NCBI GenBank assembly: GCA_946699065.1
Contig: CAMPDV010001026.1
Span: 62,001-126,000, forward strand
Origin: Loxodes magnus
Lineage: Eukaryota; Ciliophora; Karyorelictea; Loxodida; Loxodidae
DNA: 64,000 nt
Direction of reading: 5' to 3'
Below, piece after piece: positions 12,650 through 24,809 of this stretch (positions are counted from its first letter, which is position 1; the number at the start of each line of letters is the position of its first letter). The position numbers were made by a program, and so were the translations under genes. The notes beneath the pieces are model-generated. The model made no database searches. It saw only the letters and a program-made list of their open reading frames with translations, and was not told the DNA's origin.

Positions 12650-13872
12650 AAAAACTCTTTTAGCTAATTAAGTTTATAGAAGCTATTGAGAGCTAGAAAA
12701 AAGCTTTTTTGTTAGAATTGATAATATAAAATTATTCACATTTAGGAAATATTCTAACTAAGTTCAATTACTCTAAATATGCTAATTAATATAGGGATAG
12801 AAAATATAATATATTAGAACCATTAACTATACAATAATAATGATAAGTAAGATTAACAGTTCGGAAAATAGAAGAAAGAAATGTTAAAGATTGGATAAAA
12901 AATTAGGAAATAAGAGTAGAAGAGAGAAGTTAGGAAAATTGATGTGAAATGATGAAGAAATTGTAGTTAATCAATTTATAATAGCAATGGGCTCCTAAGA
13001 AATAACCCGGAAGAAATAGCAGGACATTGATTAATAAAACTCTCTTTATTGAAATTTACTCCCTGGAAAGCAGCAAATAACTATAACAGTAGATCTAAGA
13101 CTTAAATTAACGAGTCAATTCTCTAAGTTAAACTATGAAACAACTATAAAATGAAAATCAATGACTAAAAACGGAATTAGCACCAAGACTTCAGTGTATT
13201 AGATTAGCTAAGAACTGGAAGAATGAAAATAAAAAACAGGAGAAATTAATAGCCAAATAATTCTTTATAAACTCTTTCCTTTAACAATCCAAATAATGAT
13301 CTTTTGGTAATAGAATTAAAAAATCCAAAAATGTTTGAATTAGAAATAATTCTTATCTTTTTAAAAGGCCAAAATGTCTAAAATAGGTCATGATTCGAAG
13401 AGTTGAAAGATAGATACTTCTACTGTTAAAAGAATGGGTATATTTTTGAAGATCTTTATTTTCTGAAAAAATAAGAACTAACAACCCAAAAGCTAGGAAA
13501 CGTTATGACTAAATTATACTGCTCTCTAGAGGAAAGCTCTACATGAAAAAGGCAAGCGGTAGAAAATAATTACTTTAAGATATAGTAAACTCTCAAAAAA
13601 GAAGAATAAGATAAATGGTTGAGCCTGAGTGAGATTGAAACAAGATTCCTGTGGTCAAAAAGAGCAAAATTTGTTCAAGTCATTTTGTAGTAGAAGAAGC
13701 TAATTTTGATGAAGCTTGAAATTATCCTAAGTTCTTACAATAAAAACATATAAACTAGCCAATTATAAACTAATTAACGGTGATATCACTTTAATAATTT
13801 ATGATATATTATATTATATAATATTAAAATCTAAATCAAAGTGAGTTTAACATTAATTTATCCTTCTTTTGA
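12650..13872 (+). CDS. coiled-coil ORF, possibly retroelement ORF1-like
   Basis: A single frame is open for about 400 codons with balanced composition, and its first terminal UGA is at 13870. The first in-frame ATG is at 12949, but coding-like sequence continues upstream (YRDRKYNILEPLTIQQQWQV). A glutamine-rich coiled coil lies around 13070-13170 (LQQQIQDLNQRVNSLSQTMK). Near the end is KSKICSSHFVVEEANFDEAW, which resembles the C-x2-HF end of THAP zinc fingers, but the N-terminal Cys pair of that fold is absent. Seven in-frame UGA codons would be Trp. It may belong to the same mobile family as the other ORF1 copies because of the coiled coil, but it lacks the FKK signature and knuckle. Function unknown. 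Confidence 0.4.
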
Positions 13873-14010
13873 AAACTATATTCTATTAAAACATTTCTCC
13901 AAATAAATAATCACAGAATCCAAAAAGATGGATTAATTACATCAAATAATATATATACATAATTTTCTAAATTTATAAATATAAAGGTGAACATATAGTT
14001 CCATAATATT

Positions 14011-14353
14011 TATGCGTAGATTGCTTAATTTAATTTCAACTAAAAAAGTTTTTGAACCGGAAACTCCTTTCCGATTGCACGACCCGACGCTCTCTTTTTA
14101 TGGAATAACTGGGATATCCTGTTGTGCTCCAGGCACAGCTGCTAGGGAGCTCCATCGCTATGAGCAGCCAGGCTTCAAGTCCCTACCAAGAGCGGATAAT
14201 CTCAAAGACAGCGTTCCCTTCAGAAAGTAACTCTGACAAGGGACTTTCTCAGCGACAGGAAAGGAACTTGTTCCTAGCCATAAAACCAGAAAGCTTAGTC
14301 ACGAAGGTCATTCTCAGCTCCCACCATCTTTTCAATTATATGCGTAGATTGCT
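14011..14353 (-). mobile_element. family C short element (copy 1) with 15-bp target-site duplication
   Basis: The ~313-bp core (14026-14338) is flanked by identical 15-bp direct repeats (TATGCGTAGATTGCT) at 14011-14025 and 14339-14353. A near-identical core lies at 26156-26469. The core is markedly GC-richer than its surroundings and full of hairpins: CGGAAA-CTCC-TTTCCG, GGAAC-TT-GTTCC, TGTGC-TCCAG-GCACA, and a GCTGCT/AGCAGC stem. The left end runs into TAAT-type simple sequence, so the 3' tail is probably on the left and the sense strand is minus. Long duplications of variable length point to target-primed reverse transcription. A short frame beginning MLQAQLL is open in both copies; I do not consider it a demonstrated gene. 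Confidence 0.75.
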
Positions 14354-14786
14354 AAAAAAAATTTATTTTTGATATATAAACCAAGAAATTTCTAAGCTTC
14401 TATACAATTTTTTCACAGTAGTTTCCAATATAAAAGTAATTAAAATTAATTTGCAACTAAATTAAATTAAGAGTTAAAAATTACATTAATATGTTAGCTT
14501 TTGATAGATTTTCTAGATTAAAAAATCTATAATTCTTCTTATAAGAGAAAATGGACTAGAAAGTTATAAATAAGTAAAAGTAAAAAGCTTTAGGTTTCAT
14601 ACTAAAATAATAATTATTATAATTGATTAAAGTGACTTCATCATGTTTAGGTTAATCATTAGCTTAACTGTTCAATACTGTTAAATAAATACACCTTGAA
14701 AAAAAAATGAAGTTTTTGCAGGTTGCTTCTATTAGGACTACCAAAACTAAAGGTCATTCCATTCCAGGTCCGAGGATAAGCCAAAG

Positions 14787-14834
14787 CAGAGGAAGACATA
14801 ATCGATTATGGGTACTTAACTTTCCCAACCTCTG
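14787..14834 (+). ncRNA. three-way-junction RNA module, isolated copy
   Basis: Same module as in elements D1, D2 and E: outer stem CAGAGG/CCTCTG, then a GAC stem (weakened here), conserved GATTA, and a TGGG/CCCA hairpin with loop starting TAC. The surrounding 14730-14920 looks like a broken family D-like element without a 3' hairpin. Confidence 0.5.
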
Positions 14835-14939
14835 ATGAAGTTATCCTTTTCTCACCCTTTAATCATGGCTTGAGTACCTTCAGAGGTTCCACCTACTAAA
14901 GCAAGCAGCCAATATCCTAAAAATAAAATAGATATACTA

Positions 14940-16830
14940 TTAAAATCAATGAAAATAAGCTAATTAATTGCTAGCACATTCAAAAATAATTTAACTCTAA
15001 GTTAAATTAATTAAATTCCTTTAGCTTTAATCAAGTACTATGCTTTAATTACCAAATCCATAATCCTTATTTTAATTATCAAAGTATGCTTCATCAAATA
15101 ATTAACAACAAAGTTCATTATAAACAAGCTTTATAAAGTGACTTATATAACTACTTAGTGATAATAAAAAGCATGGATTAAAATAATAATCTAATGATTT
15201 AATCTTAATTTATTTAAAATAAAAAGAGATATATTATTTAGTTATTAATCTGGTAATAGCTATTCATTATTCATTTTTTATGATCAATGCTTTGCTATTA
15301 TATTGAAAATTAGATTCAAAAATAGTTATTCATAGTTAAAAATAGTGAAACTAACTTCAGATTTATCTGAAACTTGCTTTAAAATTAACCTCTTTCTTTT
15401 AACTTTTCCAAGTAATTTTTTATTATATTTACTTAAATCTATTTTAAAGCTTTTGCTAAAATATTTATTTTATTTTTAAAGTATAGAGCAATATACCAAA
15501 TATTTATATAAACTGCTAGAAAATTAGATTTTGTATTATATAGTTAAATTTTAATTTTCCTAGTTTTAAAAAATGCCTATTAAGAGACATACTATCCTTA
15601 GATTATAGATACTTAATAAATATTCCTTATACTCTCATATATTTCCTTCCTAAAGGCGAAATATCTTATAGCTACTATATTAATCATTTTCCATTTATCC
15701 ATTTCCACTTTTTATATAACAGGCCATGCTTTTTTATAGAGAAAGATGGTATAGCCAAATACTTAAAGGGAATAAAGAAGGAATTTAATAGCGTAAAGAT
15801 AGAACTTTATAGATAACTAATTCCTGGTATATATCATTATAGCTTTCTCTTAGTAACTCTACATAGAATCATAGGAATTAAAATAGCCTATATAAGCAAT
15901 AGAATTAGGTATTTACTTTGAATTAATATAAAAGCTATGGAATCGTTAAAAGATTAATAGTCAGCAAATAATTTCATTTAGGTGAGAATAACTTAAAGTC
16001 TAGCTTTATTTTATAAAAGCATCTAGATTAAATTTATCAATATATAAGAAATCTGGCGTTTTAAGAATGAACACTAGAGATAAAAAATAAAATAGTTATG
16101 CAGTTCTTCAATAAGAATAAAAGGGAATAATATGCTAGTTAAACTTATATTATAATAAAGTAAATTATTTCTAGATAAATTTATTAATGTTTAGTTATAA
16201 GAAAATTAGGTAGTAAAGGAAAGAACTAAATGGATATCTAAAAAGTTTTGAAACTAAATCTAATGACTTAACTATATATCATTCTATGTGCTTCATTTTC
16301 TTACTCTTTCCTCTAGTATTCTTTTAAAAATTCCTAGCAAAAGTTTTTATTAAATAGGATCTTAAAAAAAGGTTAAAAGTCTTTGAAGCTAGATTAATAA
16401 AATAACGTTATATAAGATAAAGTCTGCCTTTTTATGAAAAAAACAAAGAAAAGAAATTGAAGGATAAAAAGCAAAAAGCATTGATCTTCTAACCTTATGG
16501 CTTAGTTTTACTATAAGCTACATCTATAATAGAAAAGGCTAAGCTTTATTTTTTAATTACTTATTTAATCTAATTTTAAGGTATATCATATTATACCTTA
16601 AAGCTATTTTAAATTAAAAATTGATATTAAGATTTTAGTAGAAGTACTTTAAAGAAGACTCATAGATTTAACTTATAAAGCTTATAAAGTATTAAACTAA
16701 GTAAAAATTGATCTAGTATAAGAGTAGAACTTAGTATTGTAAACTAAAATAATGAAGATAATTATTTGATTCACTTAAGCAAGAATTTAAAGAGCAGAGA
16801 TTTAGTTTTAAAGAAAAAAACAATCTTTAA
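14940..16830. other. AT-rich stretch without a recognised gene
   Basis: Several open frames exist on both strands but none has motif support. In this code that is not evidence of coding. Confidence 0.4.
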
Positions 16831-18747
16831 TCATAGTTCATTTAGAGCAGGTTCAATTGCGAATAAACTAGGACTAGTCGATGATATAATATTATTACTA
16901 TCTGATTGAACTTGAAGATAGCTTTCAGTATTTTAAATTCTAAAGGCATAATTTCCATTCTCTTGCTTTACGTCAAAATTTGTTCCAGTGTTATTTAGTA
17001 CAAAACTAGTCTCATTTTACTACTAAATATAAAGGCCTGAATTTGTATCTTGAATTTAAATATCTCCCGTATTAGTATTATTTTGAAGTTTCCAAGTTAA
17101 ACTATCGGATATTTGAGATGTTATTTCTACTTTTACTTGATCTTATACTTCCTAAAGATATCCTTAACTATTATTCAATACTATTAAAACTGGTGTACCA
17201 ATAGGCAATACTTAGGATTGATTACCATTTACTTGAATTCCGCCTCCACATGCACAACATTTTTAATTTGCTCCTTAGCTTCCAAATGACAAGCATCTTC
17301 TTAATGGATCTTATTAGTAAAAACTGCAATTGTATCCATCAGTATCTAACCAAGCTGATCCATTTTTTAATTTTATATCCTCACAAACAGTATTTTCTTC
17401 TCGACAAAACTAACACTCAGGGTCTAAGCACCTGTTAGGTAAGCATTTTGGAGGAAATTTACCTTAAAGACATGCGAAATTGCAAGTTCTGATTAATTGT
17501 CCATCAACATATGCACCAAATTGATAAATATTTAAAGGAGCCCCACTATTTTAATTTGAGCAAGTTACTTCGCAGTTACCAGCTAACGAACTATTAAAGT
17601 GTTCAAACTGTTTAATTATCATTAATTTGGTCCAAGTGGGTGTTTTCATATAAATGCTATTAAGAGATTTTAAAAAGAACATAGCGCCTATTTACAATCT
17701 TTTTTATATTTATCTTTTCTGAACTTCGTTAATTTTCTTTCCTCTTTATGTGCATACTCCACCCTCAAAATTAAGAGTCATTGTTCCTTAACCATTTATA
17801 GCTTATACCCAATTCCATGTGACGTATACATTTGGCTATTATCCTTCCAAGACCACTATTTAAACAAATTATATTTGACTGGTAGAATTTTCATCAATGT
17901 TTTCAATTGTGATATATTAGCCAATAAGATTACATGGAATGACTGATTCATGAGGAGCAGAAGCATTCCAAACTCCATAGCATTTTTCATTCAAATTGTA
18001 TTGAGATTTTTCTCCAACATATACGACTAAATTTTGCATTTAAGGCTAATAAATTTTATGATTTAGGAGTATTACTAAAGCTCCTATGAAGTATTTTCCC
18101 TCTAAATTTATGGAAACTCTTGAATTTGAGAATATGCTTAAAGTTTGCTTTACGTTCTTATTTTAATATCGCTGTAGATTTAATCCCATCTTCTTTTCAG
18201 TCGAGTAATTTCCATTCACTTATGGCCAAAGTTAGAATTATTTGTCTAAAGCTAAATTTGTAGAGTTGAAAGCCATTACCTCACAAATAGATAATTGGTA
18301 ATGAAAGTCTGAGTTTCTGTAGACAACTAAGTACTAGCCTATCAAATCTTAAGCGCAACTATAGACTCCTGGCTGATTTACTTGATCTACACATTTTGTC
18401 TTATTAGTCACATCTGCTATTCCAATAGTATTTTTCACGTGAACTTCAATGTCTTTAAATCCATTTTTCTCATACTCATCTCCACTTGATAAAATAATGA
18501 CTGTTTTGACATTCTATTATTTTCCCATATCAACAGAAATCCATGGATAATCAGTTTTTTTTTAAGAAAGCCAACATTAACTTAATGAAGCTCAATGCGA
18601 TCCATCCGTCACAAAGGAGGCAACATGCTAAGATTTCTCATCTATATACTCAGAAGAAGCAGTAACCATCGCATTCATGCAAAGATTGCTAATTTATGCA
18701 TGTGAGACTGCAAGGAAAGTTACAAGCAATAAAGCTTTTAGATACAT
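16831..18747 (-). CDS. secreted lectin-like protein (F5/8 type C-like domain, Cys-rich region, beta-trefoil-like end)
   Basis: 638 codons from ATG to UGA with UAR read as Gln and one in-frame UGA as Trp (GSHWASL). Residues 1-17 (MYLKALLLVTFLAVSHA) are a classic signal peptide. Residues ~22-110 resemble the fucolectin/F5/8 type C fold: ATASSEY-like VTASSEYIDEK, VTDGSHW, and DYPWISVDMGKQQNVKTV, matching the family PWW.VDLG signature. A second, weaker copy seems to follow (to about 300). Residues ~385-510 are Cys-rich with paired cysteines (CLDPECQFC, KCCACGGG). The last ~120 residues (GYLQEV, SGLYIQQQ, SYLQVQS) look like a ricin-type beta-trefoil. Likely a secreted or surface carbohydrate-binding protein. 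No intron is needed. Confidence 0.8.
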
Positions 18748-20079
18748 TTATAGAGAAAATTTAATTTTCTTCTTATAAACAACTTTATGAGCTAAATATG
18801 ATTAGATGATATTAGATTATTTAATTAATTTACCAAATCTTATAAATAATTAGTTGATACTTTATATAATAATCTCTTACTAGCTAATAAACTAAATCCA
18901 ATTTTGATAAATATAACGATAATCAATTGTTATGATGAGTTGACTTATAAAATATTTTATACGGTAAAAGATATTTAACCATCGAAATTAATGGGATAGA
19001 GTAAGATTTTTTTAGCTTAAGCTTATCTAAAATATTATATAATTGAATGTAGAATATAACATATTTTATATAATGATAGACTAAGCTTTCCATTAGTTGG
19101 TATAATGTTTGAATGATATCATAAAGAGAAATTTATTAATTAGATTTGTTTATGTAATCAATCTTCTCTTTACAACATTTATCTTTGCTTTTCATTTATT
19201 TTTGTACTAAATATTAAGACTTAAATAAGTTTAGCTTTACTATTTAGCTGATATATTTACTAAGTCTATTTATTATTTAATAAAAGCTTAAATTAATTTG
19301 CTATTAATGTAAATGATTCATTAGCTCTAAGGTTCGCTATTAAAAATTTTACTCTAAAGCATTTTATACTTCTGGAATCTATTATTTTCTTAGACTAATA
19401 ATTGATTACTTTACAATCTAATAGACTTAAAGCCCAAATTAATATTTTATTAGTTATAACCATATAATAACTTTTTTCTATATTTCTTAACTAGCTTTTA
19501 TTATCAAAGAACTCTAGTTTAAAAGATATATAAGCAAATCAAGAACACCACTAATATTAATCTTTTCCTTTCTAAAGCTATTTAAATACCTTCTTATATT
19601 TGTTTAGAATTTGTGTTCATTTTCCTTTATCATTTTCAATTTAATATTTTAAGTTTAACTAATACTATAAAAGAGATTTATTAATTCCTTTTAACTTAGG
19701 TTTTTCTATATCGTTTGAATATGTTAAATGATAAAAAAAATTATAATATAAACTAAATTAAATATTTATTGCTTATGCTTTATCAAGTCTCTTTTTAAGA
19801 GCTTAAATCAAACATCTTTATTTTATAATCTCTTTTGTTTATTTCAGTTGATTAGTTGTACCTCTATGAAAAAGGATTTTCATATCCTTTTTTTTACAAC
19901 TTGTATATGATTTATCTTTGAGATTTATAAAGATTGAATTCTCTGGGTATAGTTTAAGATTAATAAACCTGAGTTTATTATTCAATTATTAATATTTAAT
20001 TAGAACCCTTAAAAAATATAATCATAATCATTAATTTACGTGATATCACCTTTATTTGGTTAATCATAAATCAAGAGTT
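18748..20079. other. AT-rich stretch without a recognised gene
   Basis: Upstream flank of the lectin-like gene and further AT-rich DNA. No specific promoter element can be supported. Confidence 0.4.
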
Positions 20080-20800
20080 TAATGTTAAATAATAGAAACT
20101 TCATATTTCCTTGGATCTTGTTTATCATAAGTCCTGAGGATTTTTAATTTGCTTTTTCTGAGAGCTTCTGATAAGTCAATTTCCATTCATTTCTTATTGA
20201 ATTCGCTAATTGCATGCTGTATAGTTGGAGCTTCTTTGTTTAGCTGGAGTATTTTTTTCCAATAGAGTTAGTCTTCATTTGTGCAGTAATTCTAGATATA
20301 TCTTACCATTTATTTTATATTAATCTCGTTTATTTTTATTAAAATTGGCAACAATTTCTTGCTTTATATCCTGATCGCTTGCAATATCAGCATAACATTA
20401 TTTTTCTATAGGGAATATATTTTGTTACAAGTAGTTATTCTATTCCATTGGGTCATTTTGTATTTAGGATTGTTCATGTTCACATATTTTCGAGTTTTAA
20501 ATTTCTCTTACTATTTGTTTTGTCTGTAAATTTCTCCCCTAAATTTTTTGTAAGTAGGGTTTAGAACAAATTCCTCTTCTAGTGTTGATCTTTCCGATTT
20601 TAGAATCCCATAGAGTTTAATAATTAATAAGTTAGTTGATAAAGTTCTTTACCAGCATTTACTAATTCTTAATTCTCTATCTAAAGTCGGTAGATATAAT
20701 TGGTTACATCCTGCTAAGTGTAATTAGATTTATTGACGAATTCTGTTATTTGGTGTCTAAGGAATAGTAGACTTCTTGGAAGAAATTTGTATAAAAATAA
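20080..20800 (-). pseudogene. retroelement ORF1 (copy b), knuckle His replaced by Tyr
   Basis: The N-terminal family signature survives as SSKKSTIPQTPNNRIRQ (about 20795-20745), without a start codon. The zinc knuckle at 20351-20392 reads CWYCKRSGYKARNC, i.e. C-x2-C-x4-Y-x4-C. The canonical His is Tyr, a single-base change. The first knuckle Trp is UGA. Downstream the frame continues with mixed composition to about 20080. Copies a, c and d have the His intact. Loss of His and of the ATG suggest an inactive copy. Confidence 0.55.
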
Positions 20801-21275
20801 GAATAATTAAGCAAAGTAAATGAATAGCTAACTTAAGTAATCAATACTTATAAACTTAAGAATCAGTTGTTCAATCTGTCCATCAAAGAATTAATAACTC
20901 AAAAAATTAATTAAAAAAATAGGCAAAAAAATAGAAAAAATGGAGGATATTTTAGAAATAATAATACTAAAAAAAGATCATGATACTAGTATCTTGGATA
21001 AGGCTATTTAAAAGACATAAATAAATAAATTTTATTATAGAGCGCGTAGCACTCTCGTTGGTGCGAAGTTCTTTAAAAAAAATGTTTCATACTGGCAAGA
21101 ATATTTGTTACTGATAAAATTATCAGATACTGATAAATCTTGTTCAATACTGGTATAATTATTCAGTACTGATAAAAATGTTCAATACTGATATAATTTT
21201 AGAATACTCGTAATCTTTAATACTTGCTGGAGGTCCAAGGACATGGCAGGATTGTGTCTCATTGCATCACCAAAG

Positions 21276-21324
21276 TAGAGGACGACATGTGTCAATTATG
21301 GGTACTTAACTTCCCCAACCTCTG
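21276..21324 (+). ncRNA. three-way-junction RNA module, D1 module 1
   Basis: Outer stem TAGAGG/CCTCTG (one U-G pair in this orientation), inner GAC-AUGU-GUC hairpin, AATTA, then TGGG/CCCA hairpin. Confidence 0.55.
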
Positions 21325-21423
21325 ATGAAGCTCGCAATATTATTTCTTTTCTTTCCAGAATTAAATCTAAACTAAGCCAGTGTCGAAGGTCTAAGAATCT
21401 TATGTCTTGAGGTCAAACCAAAG

Positions 21424-21473
21424 CAGAGGAAGACATAAAGTCGATTATGGGTACTTAACTTCCCCAACCTCTG
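21424..21473 (+). ncRNA. three-way-junction RNA module, D1 module 2
   Basis: Outer stem CAGAGG/CCTCTG, inner GAC-AUAAA-GUC, single-stranded GATTA, and TGGG/CCCA with a TAC-starting loop. All stems are intact. Confidence 0.6.
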
Positions 21474-21834
21474 ATGAAGATGACCTTGTTGTTCACCTTC
21501 GAACAACTATGTCGGTTTTAAAAAAAAATATAATAAAAAAAAGTATAAAGATTTGAATTGGTAAATTAAGTAATTGAGCATTTTCTTTTAATGTTTTAAT
21601 CCTTATTTTCTTAATTCTAATATTAAATAAAATAGCTTTAACAAAAATAAGGATATCTACAAGGAGAAATTTAAAAGGTATAAGATTAGGAATCAAGCAT
21701 TTAAATGGAAATTAATTTAGAAACAAAATAAAAAGATAAAAATTAGTTAAATTCTATTAAAGAAAGATTTACTGTTAAATATGTAAGAAAAACATCGTTG
21801 GCAAAAATATTGAAAGAAATGGAATTGAAAGAAA

Positions 21835-22300
21835 GAATAAGACGAATATACGAAAAACTTTTCTGCTTTTGACCAGCAAGAACAATATTAATATATAGAA
21901 AGAAGTTCCATAGCTAAAGAATTAATTTATTCAATAACGATTGATGAAGAAACCAGAGTGACAATTGGATTTAAGGTAGGTTATAAGGATGAAAGGCTAA
22001 CGAATTCTACGCAATTCTTTAGCTTGGTAAAGAGAGGAATCAAATGAAAATTGACTGTGATGTACTCTTCTAAGACTATTAACTTAATTTTTTTTATAAG
22101 GAACTATGAATAATAAGGATGTGTATCTATGGACTCAGAAAAAAAGAAATTTTAAAAGAAATTAAAAGAAAAATGCGTTGCTATATATACTAAATCAACA
22201 CCATTACAACATATGCTGGTGGATAAGCTAAGTATATGAAAGAATAAGACAAACATAATTAGAGATCTATTTTAAATATGGTCAACTTAATCAGGCCTTA
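21835..22300 (+). pseudogene. LINE reverse transcriptase palm fragment, frameshifted, YADD changed to YAGG
   Basis: One frame gives NFSAFDQQEQYQYIERSS, then AKELIYSITIDEETRVTIGF and the end of the palm FFSLVKRGIK (to about 22047), matching RT motifs A and the F.v.rGvkQ region. The next expected motif (CDVLF...) and the catalytic motif occur in another frame: INTITTYAGGQAKYMKEQ, with YAGG at 22212-22223 where active enzymes have YADD. Motif E-like GLNIRKT follows in yet another frame. Multiple frameshifts plus loss of both catalytic aspartates show a dead copy. It is probably the ORF2 of the same LINE class as 1-1090. Confidence 0.75.
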
Positions 22301-22399
22301 ATATAAGAAAAACTTTATAACAATAAATTTAACAATTTTAAAAATAACTTCTAGATGAAATAGACTCAGCTGTAAATTTTAAATATATAAATAAGAATG

Positions 22400-23600
22400 G
22401 CCGATTAACAAGATTCTAATTCATCCTTTAATTCATAAGGGGACCTTTTTAAGATTACTGGATATAAAGGCCAATTTTCGAAAGTATTAACTCCTCCCAA
22501 CTTTTTTCTTGCAGATATTTTTTATCATTTTTTTTAATTTTGTTTATTTAATTTTTAAATGATGTAACTATTCAGACTTTTAATTTCGACATTTAATTAA
22601 AAATTTTGATTTCCCAATTTTATATGAATTTATCTATTTATAATTTTGATTAATTGAATTTTAAATTTTTTAAATAAATTAAAATATTTAATTTATAAGG
22701 TAAAATTATAAAAAGCATAGAAAGGATTATCATTTACTAAGCAATTAAAATTTATTCTGCTTTTATTTTTTATTTTATTAGATCTTTATTGCTTCATTTT
22801 TTATATTTCGGCCAGTATATCACAATATGCCTTTCTGAATTGCAAAAACTATATCTCTACTTTATTCTTATTTGCTTTATTTATTTATGAGCTCCTTGGG
22901 TTCGATTAAATTGTAATTGTTTAGTTGATCTAATTAAATTGACTTTTTAGAGTCTTTTATTGCGAAGTTGTTTCTATTTTTAAACTTTCTTCTTAATCTT
23001 CATTTTTTAGCTTCATTGGATAACTTCTTTTTATTGAGTCATTTATCATAAACCTTTAGTTAACTCTTCTGCTTTTGTTTCATTTTCCTTTAGAGTTAAA
23101 ATAAGGTATTATTGATGGGAAGGTTTCTAAGCTTCTAATATCCCAAAATCATCCAAAATATATTTTCAACCATTTATCAAAGAAAATGGATCCTACTTAG
23201 TAAAGAAACTTTAATAGGACCAGGAAGAACTTTGGAAGCACTTCAGAAACCAACATGAAGGAAGTGGGATAGACATTGAAAAAGTACAATTACAGGCGAA
23301 TTTAAGAATTCTTAGTGTAAAACTTAAATAATGATGTCTAGAAAAAGAACATCAAATAGAAATAAGGAATTGGAGAAGATTCAACGACAAGTAATTAAGC
23401 TATTATATAAAATAGAATCAATGACACATATTAAAATTGGATTCAATATAATCATTCATAATCTTTATTGTCATTATATGAAAATATTAAGGAAGTTGAA
23501 TTTATAATTGAATTAAAAATCACTTTAGGCTAATATATTGTAGTTTAAATAATACTCAATTATCAAATATTAATTTTATAAGATAATAAAATAGGATAAA
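22400..23600. other. stretch without a recognised gene
   Basis: AT-rich, with some purine-rich segments (23180-23430) that could be coding relics. No motif supports an assignment. Confidence 0.35.
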
Positions 23601-24380
23601 ATGGCACCTAAAAAACAATAAGTCTCTTCAATAAAACCTAATTAATAAGCAGGCTTTTTAACGATTTCTATTTGCTAAAATTGGATAATTAGATGCTAGC
23701 TAAAGAAATTTAAGATTTTAAATAAATAACTTAATCTATTAAACTTAGTATACTAATCATTAAAAAATTGATAAAGGAATGGGGTCCTAACCAAGAAATT
23801 AATAATATAATATTTCCTAAGAAATGGAAAGGAAGAATGGACCAAATCTAATGGAATTTAAGATAAAATTGTGATTAGAGGATCAGTTAAATGGAGTATA
23901 CCAAACTCAACTAACGATCAGACCATAAGTCAAAAAGGAAAGGAGAAATTCATCCTTAAGCTTCTTCTATTAGAAAAGAAAGATTAAATGCTGATAATTA
24001 ATAATTATGGACTTAATGTAAGTTAGAACGACAAATTTAAGAAGAAACATTCTTAAGTAACAGAAAGACGAATCAAAAACGTATTCAAGATATATTGATC
24101 ATTTAGAAGAAAACTCTAATAGAAAAAAGTATTTTAGCCATACTTAGAAGCTTTTAAATCTCGGATGCAATGAGATATTCAAGACGACAAGACGGATTTG
24201 ACTTCCAAACATTAGCAAAATAAGAAAAAAAGTACTTTATAAGGATCTGCAACCTTGAAAATCCAGATTAATATAAACTCAAGATTACTGATAAGCGAAA
24301 ACTTCTAAAAACTCTAATTTTGGGACTTACCATGCAAAGATGAGCTCACTTTAATTTAAATTTAACTAGAAGAATCTTGT
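23601..24380 (+). CDS. possible coiled-coil ORF, frameshifted, unknown
   Basis: ATG followed by MAPKKQQVSSIKPNQQAGF. After a frame change near 23655, one frame runs to about 24380 with balanced composition (YLLKLDNQMLAKEIQDFKQI, LIKEWGPNQEINN, RRQDGFDFQTLAKQEKKYF, NLENPDQYKLKITDKRK). No stop or domain was recognised. From about 24360 the complementary strand looks more coding. It may be another damaged mobile-element ORF. Confidence 0.35.
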
Positions 24381-24700
24381 GACATCTTTTCAATGTTGGA
24401 ATTACTTCTCTCAATTAAAGATGCTAAAATGTTATTTAAAAGTTTTTCAACTCAGACACTTTCATCTTTATCCTTTTCCTTAGGTAGAACTTCTTCGCCA
24501 TCAGTTTATTCGTTCTAATCTTCCATTTGCACTTTTTGCTCTTCTTGCGCTTCTTTCCTTTCTCATTTTCAGAATTTTCTTACCCTTCATCTTTTTCCAA
24601 TTCGAATAATTATAATCTCCTTTTAAGCAACATCCTAAGAAAATTCTAATTTGTTTTTTGGTAATAGATTTATATAATTCTAGTCATAGGTTATTAATCA
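24360..24700 (-). pseudogene. possible acidic coding relic, unknown
   Basis: Minus-strand frames give LFELEKDEGQENSENEKG and, after a frameshift, EAQEEQKVQMEDQNEQTDGE with EEVLPKEKDKDESVWVEKLL. The charge-rich composition is not expected from random AT-rich sequence. Family unknown. Confidence 0.3.
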
Positions 24701-24809
24701 TCTAATCTCACATTATCCAATCTTTTCTATTATCCATTCTCGCATATCTATATTCAATCTCACTCCTGAATATGTTCAAAATGAATCAAATTTTCCACAT
24801 TCTAGAAAA

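Larger units (their letters stand above)
21019..21513 (-). mobile_element. family D structured element, copy 1
   Basis: About 490 bp, sense on the minus strand. The 3' hairpin is at 21040-21073 with an outward AAATAAATAAA tail at 21019-21030. Next to it are degenerate repeats of the type TTCAATACTGATAA (21085-21215). The 5' half holds two copies of a ~50-nt three-way-junction module (21276-21324 and 21424-21473) and, at the 5' terminus, a perfect 7-bp hairpin GTTGTTC/GAACAAC. A second full copy in the opposite orientation lies at 43493. Non-coding: homologous modules fall in different frames. Confidence 0.75.

Noticed and set aside
13640..13760. THAP zinc finger in the coiled-coil ORF
   Set aside because: CSSHF resembles the C-terminal half, but the N-terminal Cys pair and AVPT box are missing.
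14012..14372. Two short proteins (beginning MRRLLNL and MLQAQLL) in family C
   Set aside because: They lie in overlapping frames across a mobile element, the first starts in the target-site duplication, and there is no domain.
21310..21335. Hammerhead ribozyme core (CTGATGA) in family D
   Set aside because: The motif overlaps the outer stem, no GAAA or cleavage site is in the right place, and element E has TTATGATGA instead.
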